64,000 bases of DNA from the NCBI GenBank assembly GCA_013400975.1, contig WBMZ01008695.1, forward strand, positions 115,718-179,717, given 5' to 3'. Positions 1-12,804 of this stretch are shown in pieces (within the stretch, counting starts at the first letter, position 1; each line of letters starts with the position of its first letter). Source of the DNA: Atrichornis clamosus (lineage: Eukaryota; Chordata; Aves; Passeriformes; Menuridae). The notes under the pieces were generated by a model. That model was given only the letters and a program-made list of their open reading frames with translations. It was not told where the DNA came from and made no database searches. The position numbers were made by a program, and so were the translations under genes.

Positions 1-1799
1 GAGAAAAAAGAAAGTTATATCCACACCTTCCAAGTGCTGTATGGTGAGTTCACCAGCTAATATAGGTAGAGCTAGGTTCTCATCCCTAATGCATGTGGTT
101 TCTGTGTGTCCTGGATTCTGAGACTGTTTGAAGCTCACTATGCACCAGCAACTCCTAGTTGGCCTATGGTGATGTGGATACCAGGACTAACCCCTTACCT
201 GTCTTTCAGTCTCCAACAGGAAAGCTTTCATTTCTCAGATTTTACTTTCTTTCTTTCTTTTTTTTTTTTTTCTTTTTTAAAAATATTTTCCCCCTTCTCT
301 TCTCTTTGGCTATTTTAACTGTGTTGAGGGAAAGAGAGCATCCTTGAGGAAGTGCTCCCTAAGACAAGGTCAGCTCAGATTTCTTTAGATTTACTGAGAC
401 AAACTGAATGGCAACTGTTTTCTATGTCATGATATGCTATGATGTGCTGTGATTCGGGGCCAGTTAGAAAGCTGATAAGCAGTTGTAGCAAAGAAAGGGA
501 AGCAGCTTTTTGGAACATTCCCAGCTCATATGAGCATTGCTCTGGCAGCTGCAGTAAAAGCAGTGGGAGGCAGCATCCCATAGCAATGAGGCTGATTCAA
601 GTACTTAGGTTTTAAGTGTTTGGTGCAGGGATTACATCTTCAATTCAACAACGAGTACACGCTTTTTTTATAGATATAAAAAAAGTTTTCAGAACTGCAG
701 TTTAGAAACACCAAAGTTCAGTGTCACCTAACCAAAAGGCTGGACTTGCCTGCATGAGCCTGAATCATAAATTCTGATTTATTCAAGAGATAGGTATATA
801 ATCTCATTGAATTTAATGGATTACTTTTATGAATAAACTTTTTGGTTGGTTTGGTATCTGTAAGGATTTGAAAATGTATTACATAAACTAAATATGAGAA
901 CAGTTTTTCTGGCAGGTTGATATTGTGAGTCTATCAGTCAAGTTAGTGTTTGGCTCTTGATTTAACTAGGAATTAGTGGTAGGACTGAAATTAGAAGCTC
1001 GGATCACCAACAAACAGCCTTTCATATTGGCATTATTTGCATAATTTAAATATAAAACTGTGCTCAGCGTGCCCCAAAAGCATCTGCCAAAATATTTAAT
1101 ACAGATTATATCATCTATGCAAAGGAATGAAAAAATACTAGTATCTCATATTTTATACTCAGAGGCTGATATTAACTGCACAAACAAGAAACACGTTCCA
1201 ATATTAAAAGATAGAGTGCAGATCCAAGGGCAAAATTTGGCTCTAAAGAACTGAATAGAAATTATTCTTAGAAAGGCTTCAATTATCTCCACAGTAAAAC
1301 TACTAGAATCCTCATTTTCGTCACTACAGATACTTGATGAAAGTAGCAGATGGCCACACAAAGCACCCATGCTATTTTATTTGAGATTTTAATGTAAACT
1401 GAAATCATAAAATAATTTAGATAAGACTTTTAAAATTGGCACAAGAATTCTTAGTTTTTGAAGGCTATAAGTCTAAACAAATCTTGAAGTAACCAGAAAA
1501 TCAAACTTCTACCCTGGTTTGTCTTGTTCTGTTATTGCCATACAGTCATCACTTTTTACTGCCCAAGTGTTCTCCTAATGTTTATTCTTCTTGCATATCA
1601 GGCTAATACCCTTCTTTTATACTGGTCATTAATAGGACATTCTAAAGCTGTTTAGTGGTTTTGGCATTTCAGTTAAAAACTACTTGGTAGAAAAAGTTTC
1701 TTGTACTCGGCCAGATTTCTGGCACTGGTTTTGGTCTGTTTGTGGCTGTCACTTTTCAGGGATGCTGGAGGCAATTATGAAACTCCTGTTCTCTGACTT
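1..1799. other. Intronic sequence, nothing recognised except a T-rich tract
   Basis: The stretch is AT-rich single-copy-looking intron. It contains a pyrimidine tract near 241-278 and short open frames that look like chance. No repeat family or RNA gene was recognised. Confidence 0.6.
241..278. repeat. T-rich simple repeat (CTTT then poly-T)
   Basis: The tract starts as CTTTCTTTCTTT and runs into an almost pure T run broken by one C. It is low-complexity sequence, likely length-variable. There is no adjacent SINE or LINE head, so it is not an obvious retroposon tail. Confidence 0.8.
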
Positions 1800-1807
1800 C
1801 TCTACAG

Positions 1808-1869
1808 GAGACAGTCGCAACCGGGAGTATCGGTGCACGTGGGCGTATCCTTACCAGCCCTTGCCACAG
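1808..1869 (+). other. Exon-like CpG-dense patch with AG/GT flanks (candidate)
   Basis: Sixty-two bases are flanked by a pyrimidine-rich tract ending CTCTACAG (1800-1807) and by CAG|GTCATA at 1870. The patch has five CpGs within about 35 bp, against a CpG-poor surround, and a central CACGTG E-box at 1836-1841. All three + frames are open across it, one reading GDSRNREYRCTWAYPYQPLPQ. Its length is not a multiple of three, so as a simple cassette into the exon at 16975 it would shift the frame. It could instead be an alternative first, non-coding or poison exon, or a protected regulatory site. I do not recognise the peptide. Confidence 0.3.
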
Positions 1870-4800
1870 GTCATATAACCACAATAGTCAGGATCCCATT
1901 TTGTCATGTCAGTAGTAGCTGTCAGCAGGCTAGCAGTGTGGGAATTAGCATTTGCACCTTATTAAGGCTATAGCAAACCCTGTTGCTCAGTGGAGTCTTC
2001 AAGTGCCTGGAAGGCATTACACATCACAGATACATCGAATCCTTATGCATTGTGGTGAACACTTCACCTGCTTTTTCTCCCTTGCTCTTAAGAGCATGAT
2101 TTTTCCTGTCTTGTGATTTTGAAGCAGACATTCCTAAGAATACAAATAATAGCTGAAGTGCTGAAATCACAGCAACTGCTGTTGACAACAGTCATGATTT
2201 AATTATAAAGATTGACTCTGTGTATCTCTTCATCCCTAAGAAGAGATGAAAGGATATTGTGAAGCATACTATAACCATCATAAAAAGGAGTTTAGAAAAG
2301 ACAACAAACCTGAAAACCCTGGTTTGAAAAGACTACTAAATAGTCAAATTCACTGAGTAAAATCAAAGTGTCTCATAAAGGTTAATTCAACATACGTTTA
2401 GTAAAGTAAAATTGAATGTTTTTTCTTTCTATGTTTTGTTCTCCATTCATTTTTCTGTTTAGTCTCATTGTTGAGATGAGCATATATCCCAATCAAACAG
2501 TTATAGGATTATTAGAACATGATTCCCACTTGACAGCAAAAGGTTGGAGATTTAATTTGTTCAGCTGCTGTGAGCTTGCTGAAACAACTGTGTACCAAAA
2601 GAAGGATTCTACATTTTTTTCTCATTCTGTTTTTCAAATATTTACTCTTACAAAATCGCTTAGCACTAAGGGTCCATGTTGTCCTTTGAAATCAATGGAG
2701 TTGGGCAGGCACATCTGGTGACAGAATTAGACTCTAGTTCATTTTTTTTTTTCTTCTTTCTTAATTCTTCAGTAGCAGGGATTGCCAGACATAGTATTTA
2801 AGAAAAGCAAAACCCCTGTTATATTTGAATTTAAATTAATAATTTTTACTTCAGGTTTCTTTCATATTACAATATTACAGTTTTCTGTAGTAATAGCAAC
2901 AACTTTAACTGATGCCAAATTATGTATTTATATCACGGATGAGGCTGCAAATTCATTCTTTTCCAGAGAGGCAGAAAGATCACATAAAACTGGTGACCAC
3001 ATGTTGACAGGCTGCATGATTTAACAAAACTAGAGGCAATCATTTAAAAGAAAAATGTTTTATTTTCTGCCAGCAGAGTATAATGGAGAGAAATTGGTTG
3101 GTATTATTTTTAAAAATTGCTCAAATCACTGTAGTTAGTATAAAATTGTCTCTGGAACTATTTCCTGTAAGTTAACCAGACATATGATTGTATCCTTTCT
3201 ATTTTGAATACTGAAGCTCACATTTCATCTGTCTGCGTAGAGTCTGTCAGGTATAATAGCTCTTTGTGATGGTTCCTTCTTTTCTTCTTTATTTTCTGTA
3301 GCTAAACCCCCACCCACAAACCTTAAGCAATTGCTGGTTTTAAGCATCACTCAGTAGCTATTACTAGCAGCCTAGCAGTCATTGCACCTCTTTCCTCTTC
3401 TGATGAACTTGTAGCTCTGTCAACAGGTAAGATTCAAGATTAACACGCAGTGTTTATGGGTGTAAATTTCCTCTTGACTCCAAAGGATTTCTAGTTTACC
3501 TGACTGACTTTATCCCAATGAGGACAGGTTTTAAATAGAGCAAATTGGCATTTTCAAGCACAACATGTGGTGCATCTTTTCACTAGGAGCAGGATTTCCC
3601 AGAATTGTGTGGTTTTTAAAAACATATCTTAATTGTTTTGAACATCTCTGTGAATAATAACTTTTGGGGATTATCTCAGTAATTCATTATTTTGCAGAAG
3701 GTTTCTTCTTGTTTCTGAATTCAGCCATTTTAACCTGACTCAACCATTTTACAGCAAAAATTCTGAGGTGGTGTAAATTAAGTTCTTGACCCTGCTTGTG
3801 GCTCCTTTATCCCTCGGAAATAAAATAAAGAAATAATTGCAGAAAATCAGTCTAGATTAGACAGAGATAATTCTACATGCCTGAGAGAAAATATGTTGGT
3901 TTGTCACATTATTGAATTAGTATTTTTCTCTCATTTTACATGCTCTATAGCTTATGGAACTTATCAGATCTGTTTCCATTTCTGCAACATAAAACCCATG
4001 ACTGGCCAAGAATAACACACAGGGAGAAACATATAACTGACATTGTAGTTCAAAGCTGTATCTCTGTTCTCCTTTCTTGTGTAAACCCCAAATTGAAAGA
4101 CTTAAGTTTTCTTATGAGTACACAGAACACTGTATCCCCGTATGATGCTGTTTCAGATATGGCGTAAAATAATCTTTAAATGTATCAGTTGAAGTATTGA
4201 ACATGGAAATGATGATTGCTGCTGCTGAGTTCAGTGTTGAAATCTTTTAGTTGTTTTTATGTTGAAAAAAGCGACTGCTAAAATGAACACTGGAAAACAT
4301 ACAATGACTGAGTTTGTTTATTCAATCAAGTATCTTGTCAAAGGGAAGGTTAAGAGGGTGGCTTGATCATGGACCATAATTATCCAGGCAGGAAGAAGAT
4401 AGCAGATATTTGGAGTTTCTTTTGTTTAGTGGACAAAGGAATTGCAAGATTCAGTGACTGAAAGCTGAACTCAGCAAAGTTGAAACTGGAAAAAACCCCA
4501 CAAAATGTTAATGGTGAGGCTAATTTAAACAGTGCAGCTGCTTAGCAATAGAAATTCTTTACATCTTGGAGTTTCCAGATTAGGATTGATACTTTTGCAA
4601 AAGAAACCAGAATTACAGGGTAATGTTATATGGCCTGCCTCATGTTGTAGATTGTTTCTAGATGATCGTGGTATCCCTCTCTGATCTAGACCTGTAAGAC
4701 TTTGCAGTAAGGTACTTTATCTGCTGAGTAATTAAAAGGTCAGTCGAGGCAAGGAGCTTTTGAGAAAGAACCCTTGCCTCTGGATCCTGCTTTGCTTTGT

Positions 4801-7800
4801 GGTTTGTTGCTCACAGTTCTTGTCTCTATGACTGGTTGGCCTTTTTTGAGGCATTGTTTTAGCAGGGACCTTTGCTGCTTGGTTTAGGGGTTGTCGGGGG
4901 TATTTCAGAGCCCTGGTAATTTTAATGCCTTTGACACGTGCAGTCTGATGGATTTAGGATAATGCTACTCTTGCTGGTAGTTGAATATTGTTAAAGAAGA
5001 TAAACATTACTTAGAGCATGAGATTTATGTCTCAATTGTTAAAACTTTGAGGCTTTTGTCTGTGTTGCTTTTTTGCTCTTCTAGGATTGTAGCTGATGAT
5101 GCATGTGTTTTAAGGAGAAGTTCTGACATATCACTACTTTGGTCATAAAATGCATCAGGTCTACTCTGATTAATTAAAATGGTTTCTGAAGAGAATTGGC
5201 TTTTGCTGTACCATATCTGAAAACTTTATTTAGAAATTAAATCTTGGGTCTGCTACAAGTGCCCAAAAATTAAAATACACAGGGAGCTACCTGCAGCACA
5301 GCAGTTACCACTGCGTGAGGCACCCCTGTGCCGAGTGCGTAGCCTTGACAGTAGACTCTTCTTGGCATTTCAGGAGAGACATAAGACCAGTAATGTGTGT
5401 GGCCAGTACTGGTATCTGTAAAGGGAACAAGGAGGAAGGTCTTCCTTCTGCAACCAATGTGGGTTTCATTTTTATCCCAATGCATCGTAACTGCTGAAAA
5501 TCTAACAATAACCTTTTTCATATGACCTTCTGCCCTTCACCAGTGTACATTGCAGTTAGAGTTGTCTCTTGTCCCAGAGCATTAAATAGAAGGTAAATGT
5601 AGTCCCTCTGCAAGAGAAGTCAGTGGAGGCTGTAGCATGTCCTGGAATATGTAAACAGTAATAAAAGTTAATTCACTGGTGGTATAGTTGAAAGAGATGC
5701 CTGCTTGTGAAAGTCTTGCTGTCCTGTGCTTTACTGACAAAATATACACTAAAGTGCTCAAGTTTCAAGCAAGGGGGTAAAAGTGAAAGGCATTGAAGCT
5801 CATTCATACTCTTCTTAGTCAAGGGTTCAATAACTAGCACTGCACCTTGAAGAGTGGAACTTGTACTTCTGGGAAAATGAGCCTTGAATAAATCCATCAG
5901 TGAGCTTCTGGAGGCACTGGGATGGAAGAATAAAATAATGTTACATGCACTACTTAGTTTTGAATATTCAACAGAGGTAGCTATACCACTATCCAGGCTG
6001 GTTGTTGCATATTTTGTTTGGCTTTTTAAATTTTTTTCAATACATTCTTGGAGGTATTTAAAACTAGGTAGATTGAGTATCAATAACAGAGTAATCTCTA
6101 TCAGTGCAGGTTTTATCACAGACAGCAAAAACCATGCAGGGATCAAGGCTGACATTGCTCATTGCCTGTCCTGTTGAAGTTGTACTGTTGTCAGCTTTAA
6201 GATAGCTCAGTGGTAACCCTGAACTGGAAAAGCTCCTTTGGACTGCAGTGCCAGTGTATCCTACATCCATTCACCACTTCTTCACATAAAGTCTTGCAAA
6301 GACTTCTATGAGTAGAGTTCAAAACTACAACTTGTATGTGTTCTGCACAGACCCATCAGTGTACACATAATTTTAGATGGGAAAGAGGGAAGTAGGAGAT
6401 GATGAGGATGATAATTGCAAGAGTGCCTAAGGAGATAAAGAATGTTATTTTCTTCAGAAAGAGTCTTAGTATTACAGTAATTGAGAACACACCACTAAGA
6501 GATTATTTATGTGTCAGCAGTGAAAGAGAGAGGTTGAAATTCTTGCCTTTTTTTTCCTGACTCTGGGAACTAAATTGAAGCGGATAGTTACAGAGAGCAC
6601 AGCCAACTCTAACAAAATCCCTATTTAGGTCATCTGTAAAGAGCAAACTTGAGTTGCCTGAAGGCAACATTGTGCTCTTAGGCCTTTCAGCAGTAGTAAA
6701 ACTTAACTGTATAGATAAACTACCTGGTGCAGACCCAAATTTTATAAAAATAAAAAACCAAATATATTTTCACCTCTGCAGCCGTTCATTTCGGAGCTAC
6801 CACTGGTAAAATAATGCTATGGAAAATAATGGCTGTGGCTGATAAAAATGTTCCAGCAAAAATTTATGCAATAACTCTGACATAGGTGAGGAAAATAACA
6901 GCTATTTACTCGTTCTCGAAAGTACTAATTCAGAACCAGATAAAAAACTTCTAACCTGAAGTGTTCCTTCTTAAAGACAGTACTCATGAAAGAAGCGTAA
7001 TCAGAAATGTGGATACTGTTTGTTCATTTCTGAGAGGTTTATTTAGTTAGTAGCTGCTAGTTAGGCCAAAGTGTAAAGCCCATATTTAAAGTGCAAGATG
7101 CTATGTAGCATTTCTAGTATGGCATATGACATAGGAGATGTGGAGAACCTGGACTGGAGCTACCTGGCTTTGCAGTTTAAAGTACTATGTTTGCTTCAAA
7201 CAGGCAGATGTGACACACAGTGACACTGAGTCTCTCATGTCCTCTTGTTTTTCCCACATCACCTAATGGGTGCAATTTTTCATATGTTAATGTGATTGCT
7301 ATCATTCAGGGCTACAGTCACAATCTGGCAACAGTGTTACCTGTGCTCTTTCTTTGGTTACCCATAGAAATACAATAAAATTGCAGTTTTCATCTTATTG
7401 CTGAATAAATTACTTCTTTACATATGCAGTAATATATTCTCCTGTCACATAAGTCTTGTTATTGTTAATTGGAATTGCTTATGCTCATTGAGGGAAGAAT
7501 ACTTTTCATCCTGTTTTGAATGAAAATCTGTAATCTTGAATTTGTTTCCAAACTTCAGTCACGAGGAGAGCAGTGCAGGAAATTGCTGCTGTTCCACCAA
7601 ATTAGCTTCTCAGATATCCTTTTAATTGGAGACCATAACTCAGATTCTTAGTATTTTAGGAAGCTGAACAGTACAAATTGAAATACAGATATTTTCAGTA
7701 AAGGCTCAGTTCAAAGAAAGCTTTTATACACAGATGAGTCTGCTAACAAATAGCATGTCATATGATAATGAGACCATGTTTTCTTACGCAGTTTCACAAT

Positions 7801-8339
7801 TTGTAACTGCACTGCTGTGAAATAAGTGGAGTGTTTATCTACTCTCTCTTAAACTGACAAATCTCTGCTACGGACGAGTGTGCCCACTATAGACAGAACA
7901 TAGGTATTCAAAAGAAAGTCTAAACTCTCAATCAGAATTACATCACTTCCAAATGCAATATATCACACTAGTTCAGAACATTCATTTCCGCCAAAGTATT
8001 CTGTTTTAAGGTAAAGACTTCAATTTACGTTTAAGAACAAGAAAACTATAGTACTTTGACAGCCGTTCACACTTAATTTCTTTGCATTAAACCAACAGCA
8101 TTCTTTTCCACAAACATCCATTGTTAGGACAATGCTCTCAGACGGAATTTATGAGAAATGGAATTATGTTACCAAGGAGATAGCATTTACTATAATGAAG
8201 AGTAGATCCTAGAAAATGGCCCCTTTTACAGCAGCTCAGAACAGAGCCACAAAAGCAATTGATTGGTCTTGGCATTTAGTCTTATATCAGCTGTGTCATC
8301 CATAGCTTCAGGAGTGAGAACACTAATCTGAAGTGACAT
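1870..8339. other. Intronic sequence, no gene or repeat recognised
   Basis: I see no splice-bounded coding segment and no recognisable transposon. The longest open frame is 160 codons on the minus strand at 5673-6155, overlapped by a 97-codon + frame. About one frame of that length is expected by chance in 64 kb of this composition. A CACGTG E-box sits at 4935-4940. Confidence 0.55.
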
Positions 8340-8620
8340 TTCTGTTCTGGCGGGCTTTTCTGCCCTGATGAAAGCAATTACTTCATTCCTAAATGATAAT
8401 TTGCAGGAGTTTCAACCACTTTAATTGATAATTTTTTGTTCTGAGAAGTTCAATTGTGAAGTGATTAGCTGATTTGGTAAATAGAAATTTAAGGTGTGAA
8501 ATGTACAAGTTGCTCCAAGGTAAAGTGCTGTTTATTGGGTGCTGCAAAATTGCTTGATAAAACTGCAGTTTCTCTATTATCGTGAGGCTGGCAATTGCTT
8601 GGTTCAACATAGGAACAAAA
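8340..8620. promoter_or_regulatory. Candidate conserved non-coding element
   Basis: The block is rich in homeodomain-type cores: AATTGATAATTTT, GTGATTAGCTGATTTGG, AATTGCTTGATAA and GGCAATTGCTTGG. It has no repeat signature and no coding potential. The look is typical of intronic developmental enhancers, which are dense in genes of the NPAS3 type. Conservation cannot be measured here, so the call is inference only. Confidence 0.25.
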
Positions 8621-9439
8621 AAAAGATCAAAACACTAGTGTTCTAATTGTAGAGTTTGGATTTGAACTCACTTAATGGCTTCCTTATCAAAGTGTACATT
8701 AGTTTTAAAAAACTGTACAGGATTGCAAGTTTGTAATCCTTAAAAACATGCCATGTTCCTATTATTATGTTTTAATGACTCACTTTGGAAGTAAATCCTG
8801 TTATTTAAATGGTGCAACAAAGTACTTATTGGTGATAAAACATTCAGTTTAGTGATTAGTTCAAGCATTCACAAACCTTTTCCCTGAACCATGTTTACAT
8901 ATTTAAAATAAAAGGATCCTCTTGTGTGAAAACACAACCCCTAAAAACCAACTTGAAGTCTTACTGACATAAAAAAAAGCGTAGTTTAATATAGGTATTG
9001 TTTTTTATAAGTTTTGCAATAATTGCTAAAGCACTTTTGGCAAAATGCATTTTTCTTGTCTACAAGGAAAAGAAAGGTTTTTAATAGAAATCAGTTCTGT
9101 GATATTTTCCTATACAGTGAAAAAAAATGGTCATTTCATGTGTTAAATGAGAAATATAAAGCAAAAATGAAGGTCAAACTGATTTAGCACATCAAACAGT
9201 CTTTGTCAGCCAAGCTTAATATATCCTGAGTTTGTGGAACAAATGAAATTTTGCTGCTATGTTACACTTTGCTTCCAAACAACCATTACAACTGGTTTTA
9301 TATATTGTGTGAGCATCAGACCATCAAACAGTGCATCTTTACTGACGTGTTGCTGCAGTGATGATCTACAGCAGCAATCTGCCATTTATATAAGGGCAAA
9401 ATGTGCATCTATATTTAGTTGTGAAATTGGCCTATTATA

Positions 9440-9830
9440 CTCTTGATGTTTACAGAGGCTAACATAAATTAATGATGACAGCTATGAGCAGTGCATTAGT
9501 TAAGCAGCAGAGTTTTTACCTTGAACTTGAAGGTTCCAGCTTTAACTTCCTGCATATACTATACAGCTTTCTTCACACATTAAAGAAAGTCTTAAAATGT
9601 TACTTTTTCTTGGACAGCATTATATGGCTTTAATTTGTGGACCAGGCCATTGATGATAATATCAAATAATGGTTAATTTACCTTTTTGGCAAATTTTTGC
9701 CCTGTAAGAATGGTGATTTTTATGGTGGAGGAAAAATTAGCTCCCTGAAAAGCGTTTGGTCATTGAAAGTCTGACTTTGAACTTAGTCTGATGTTAGATA
9801 TCCCTTGTCTGATGGAAAGAACAGTTTGAG
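9440..9830. promoter_or_regulatory. Candidate conserved non-coding element
   Basis: The block contains closely spaced AT-rich binding-type words: CATAAATTAATGATGACAGC, GTGCATTAGTTAAGC, GCTTTAATTTGTGG, CCATTGATGATAATATC and GGTTAATTTACC. These include TAAT/TTAATT homeodomain cores and a TGATGACAGC word like a PBX/MEIS site. No transposon similarity or open frame of note is seen. Function is inferred from appearance only. Confidence 0.25.
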
Positions 9831-9839
9831 GAAGCAGCC

Positions 9840-12650
9840 TGCCTCGCTAGGTTATGTACTGCACTTTCACCTGGAAGTCTCTTCATGCAGCTCGTGTCAG
9901 AGCAAGTGTAGGCACTGTGGTAACTATAGATTCCAGTTAACTATGACCACAGATCTGACAAGCATGTAGGTGTTCAAAGGTTCACAAGTTAAAATGCTGA
10001 AGTCTTTGATGAATTTTTGATGGATGAATTTTTAATACAAGTCGACCTTTCTCCTTTGAGGCTGCATGCTAGATTAATTGATAAATAGTGAGACTGAGCA
10101 ATGTTCGGATCTCCTAGGCAAACAAGTAGAAAAATCCATAAAAATCTGCTGTCTGGCTTCTCAGATCTACTTAAAAAGAAAGAAGGTAAAATTTAATGTG
10201 GCTTTTGATTTTGGAGGTTTTCCCCTCACAAAAGTAGTCTTCTCTTTTAAACATCGTAACTGTTATTAGTCTTGAAGTATTTGTGCTCTCAGTTCAGAAA
10301 CAATCTTTGCAAAAAGAAAATCTATGAATAGGACAGAGAAAAAACAAAAAGGACAGCAAAGAAAGGGAGAAAGTACCAAGTCAAAAAGATGTCTCTAAAG
10401 AAAAGTAATCCCCAAAGATAACAAAAGGCTGTGTAGAAATTAGAGGTAAACATATTAACATACTTTCATTATCAATTTTTCAGAACTAATCGAATTAGTC
10501 TCAGGAATTTGGGAGAGGATTTTTTCTTCTTTTAATTCACATCTACAGGAGCATTAGGTCTCTTGCTTCATTCTTTTATATTCATTTATTTCTGCTATAC
10601 TGAAAAAATACCCAGTTTCATGCATATTTGTGAACTCTCTAGAGTATAACCTTTAGAAAAACAGAACAATAACAAAACCCCCCTGATAATAGTAAGCTTT
10701 AGGCTCATGCTACCACCAGTGGTGATGTTTGACTTGCTAAACTGGACTTTTCAACTGCAATATGTGCAATTATGCACTGCTTTACTTCCTTCATCTTTCC
10801 TCCAGTCTAAATAATTTTTTTGGAGTCTGAAAATGTGCACTGCTGTTCAGATTAATATCCACTTGGATTGAATACTGTTTTTGAGATGTCACTATTAACT
10901 TTAGAAAAATCCTCAGGAATAAGGAGTCATATAGAAGTAAAATCAATAAATATTCCAAATAATTGGGTCATTTAAATATTGGTGCTTCATTCTTTGAACT
11001 TCTAGTGATGTGTAATTGTTCCACAACATCAGTGAAATGAAAAGAGATTTTATATGACTGAACATGGCTTTTTGAGTGGTCACCTATAGGTGGAGCAGGA
11101 CATTATCTTAATGAATTGCCCAGGCATTAAGAATCAGATTCTAAATGCATTTGTTGTTATAAATGGGCTTAACTACCCTCATTGTTTTCACTGGTCAGCT
11201 TGAAGCCCCAGAAAAGATCCTTGAGGATGTGACTTTGAGGTAACAAGTAATGGATTATTCCTGTAGTAGATCAGAATGTATAAACATTTGTATTAGTCAA
11301 ATTTTCATAATCATCCACTACTTTACATGGTATAAATACAGAAATTATTTAAACAAGTTATTAATAAAAGAGGAAGGGACCTAAAGTTGATTTAAATACA
11401 AAAATGTCCAAAGTATGGTAATATTATGTCACATCATATTAACATGGAACAAAGTAAGAAAAAGATAAGAGGATCTTTCTAGTATAACTCATATAGAAAT
11501 GCACAAATTCACAACTGTGGACTCAGGAGCAGCATAAATTTATTGTTTTATGTAATACTACAACTATGTTCAATAGTAAGTAAGCTTTCTTGTGTTCTTT
11601 ATATTAGAAAACACTGTACACAGAGGGACATAAATAATTTAAAGTCCCTTTCAAGGGGCTGAGGGGGTTGGATCACTTATCTCCAGTCCATATTTTTTGT
11701 CAGAGATTCAGTGTGACATCTAATGTTGTGCTTCCTTTCCATATATCTGATTTCTTTTCTGTGAAATGGTTATAACGTTCATCTGACTATGTCCTTTGGA
11801 GAGCTGGATACTGTTTATAGTGGACCTTTTGATCCTTGAATTTAAAAGACTAGACTAGTAGAAAAATACACACACAGACATATTGCTTCATTCTCTGTAA
11901 AGCCTTTTATAAACATTATTAGATATTAAGTGTTATTTTTGTACTGTATCTGTTTTTGCTGCTATGAATCCATGTTGTTAAGGGCTTAAGAAATTCACTA
12001 GTGCTCAGTAACAGCTGAATTAACAAGTAGGAAAATGTTCTGTAATACAAGAAAAAGTGCTCTGTTCTAATATACTGTTGCATTTGTAAAGTTTCTAGTG
12101 AAACCAAGGAGGATTTCAATGCTGTTCTCAAAAATGCTGTGCGTCCTTTGTGAGAGTTTGCCATACTTCTCTGCCTGTAGTTAATGGAAATGAGTAAAAA
12201 CTATGATGGCACACTGCAGATAAGCTGTCCACTGGCTCGAGCCACTATATCTCAACTCAGCAGTCTGTCTGTCCCTCAAACCTTGTTTTATGGCCATCGC
12301 TCCCAATCCAATCTCTATTTGTGACAGGTCCAATGAGGGCACCATAAATCCCAGCAGTTCTGTTATGTGGAGCTGAGCAGGGGAGACCGATGTTTCTGAG
12401 AAGCCTCGCTTGAGGGGTGTCACCTGCATCAGGTTTAAGGGAACAGTGTAGGTGAAATGTAAATGTGAACTGCCTTTCCAACACTGGGGAAAGTCTTTGA
12501 AGCACCTCTTTCCAAGCTATATTTTGAAATTGCAGGCAAAAATTATTTGTAACTGCAACCATTCCCATTTTTATTCAAAATGTAAATTCACATAATTAAA
12601 TTATTTCACTGATTTTTAGTGCCCAACCTGAGACACAGAAGTGAGCCATT
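9840..12650. other. Intronic sequence, no gene recognised
   Basis: This is ordinary AT-rich intron. A slightly GC-richer patch at about 12200-12480 has overlapping minus-strand frames of 82 and 103 codons with no recognisable protein. I could not assign it to a repeat family. Confidence 0.5.
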
Positions 12651-12657
12651 GTTATGA

Positions 12658-12804
12658 GCCTGAGATTAGCTCAGTTGGTTAGAACATGGTGCTAATAACA
12701 CCAAGGTCATGGGCTTGATCCCCATATGGGCCATTCATTTAAAAGTTGGACTTGATGATCCTTGTGGGTCGCTTCCAGCTCAGAATATTCTGTGATTCTG
12801 TGAA
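12658..12804 (+). mobile_element. tRNA-Ile/CR1 composite SINE (TguSINE1-like)
   Basis: The head (12658-12733) follows tRNA-Ile(AAU). It has an A-box-like TAGCTCAGTTGG, the anticodon arm GTGCTAATAACACC, a B-box-like GGCTTGATCCCC and the end TGGGCCA. A short linker leads to a tail (about 12743-12804) with the CR1 3'-end words TTGGACTTGATGATCCTTG, TCGCTTCCAGCTCAGAATA and TTCTGTGATTCTGTGAA. SINEs of this plan borrow pol III promoter boxes from the tRNA and the CR1 reverse transcriptase through the shared tail. TguSINE1 of zebra finch has this structure, which makes a passerine or near relative likely. No target-site duplication is evident, which is usual for CR1-mobilised copies. Decayed stems argue that it is not a working tRNA gene. 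Confidence 0.9.

Noticed and set aside
5673..6155. 160-codon minus-strand open frame as a gene
   Set aside because: About one frame of this length is expected by chance in six frames of 64 kb at this composition. It has no recognisable domain, overlaps a + frame, and shows no splice or promoter context.
12658..12733. A functional tRNA-Ile gene
   Set aside because: The T-loop and acceptor positions are decayed and the sequence continues directly into a CR1 tail, so it is the head of a SINE.
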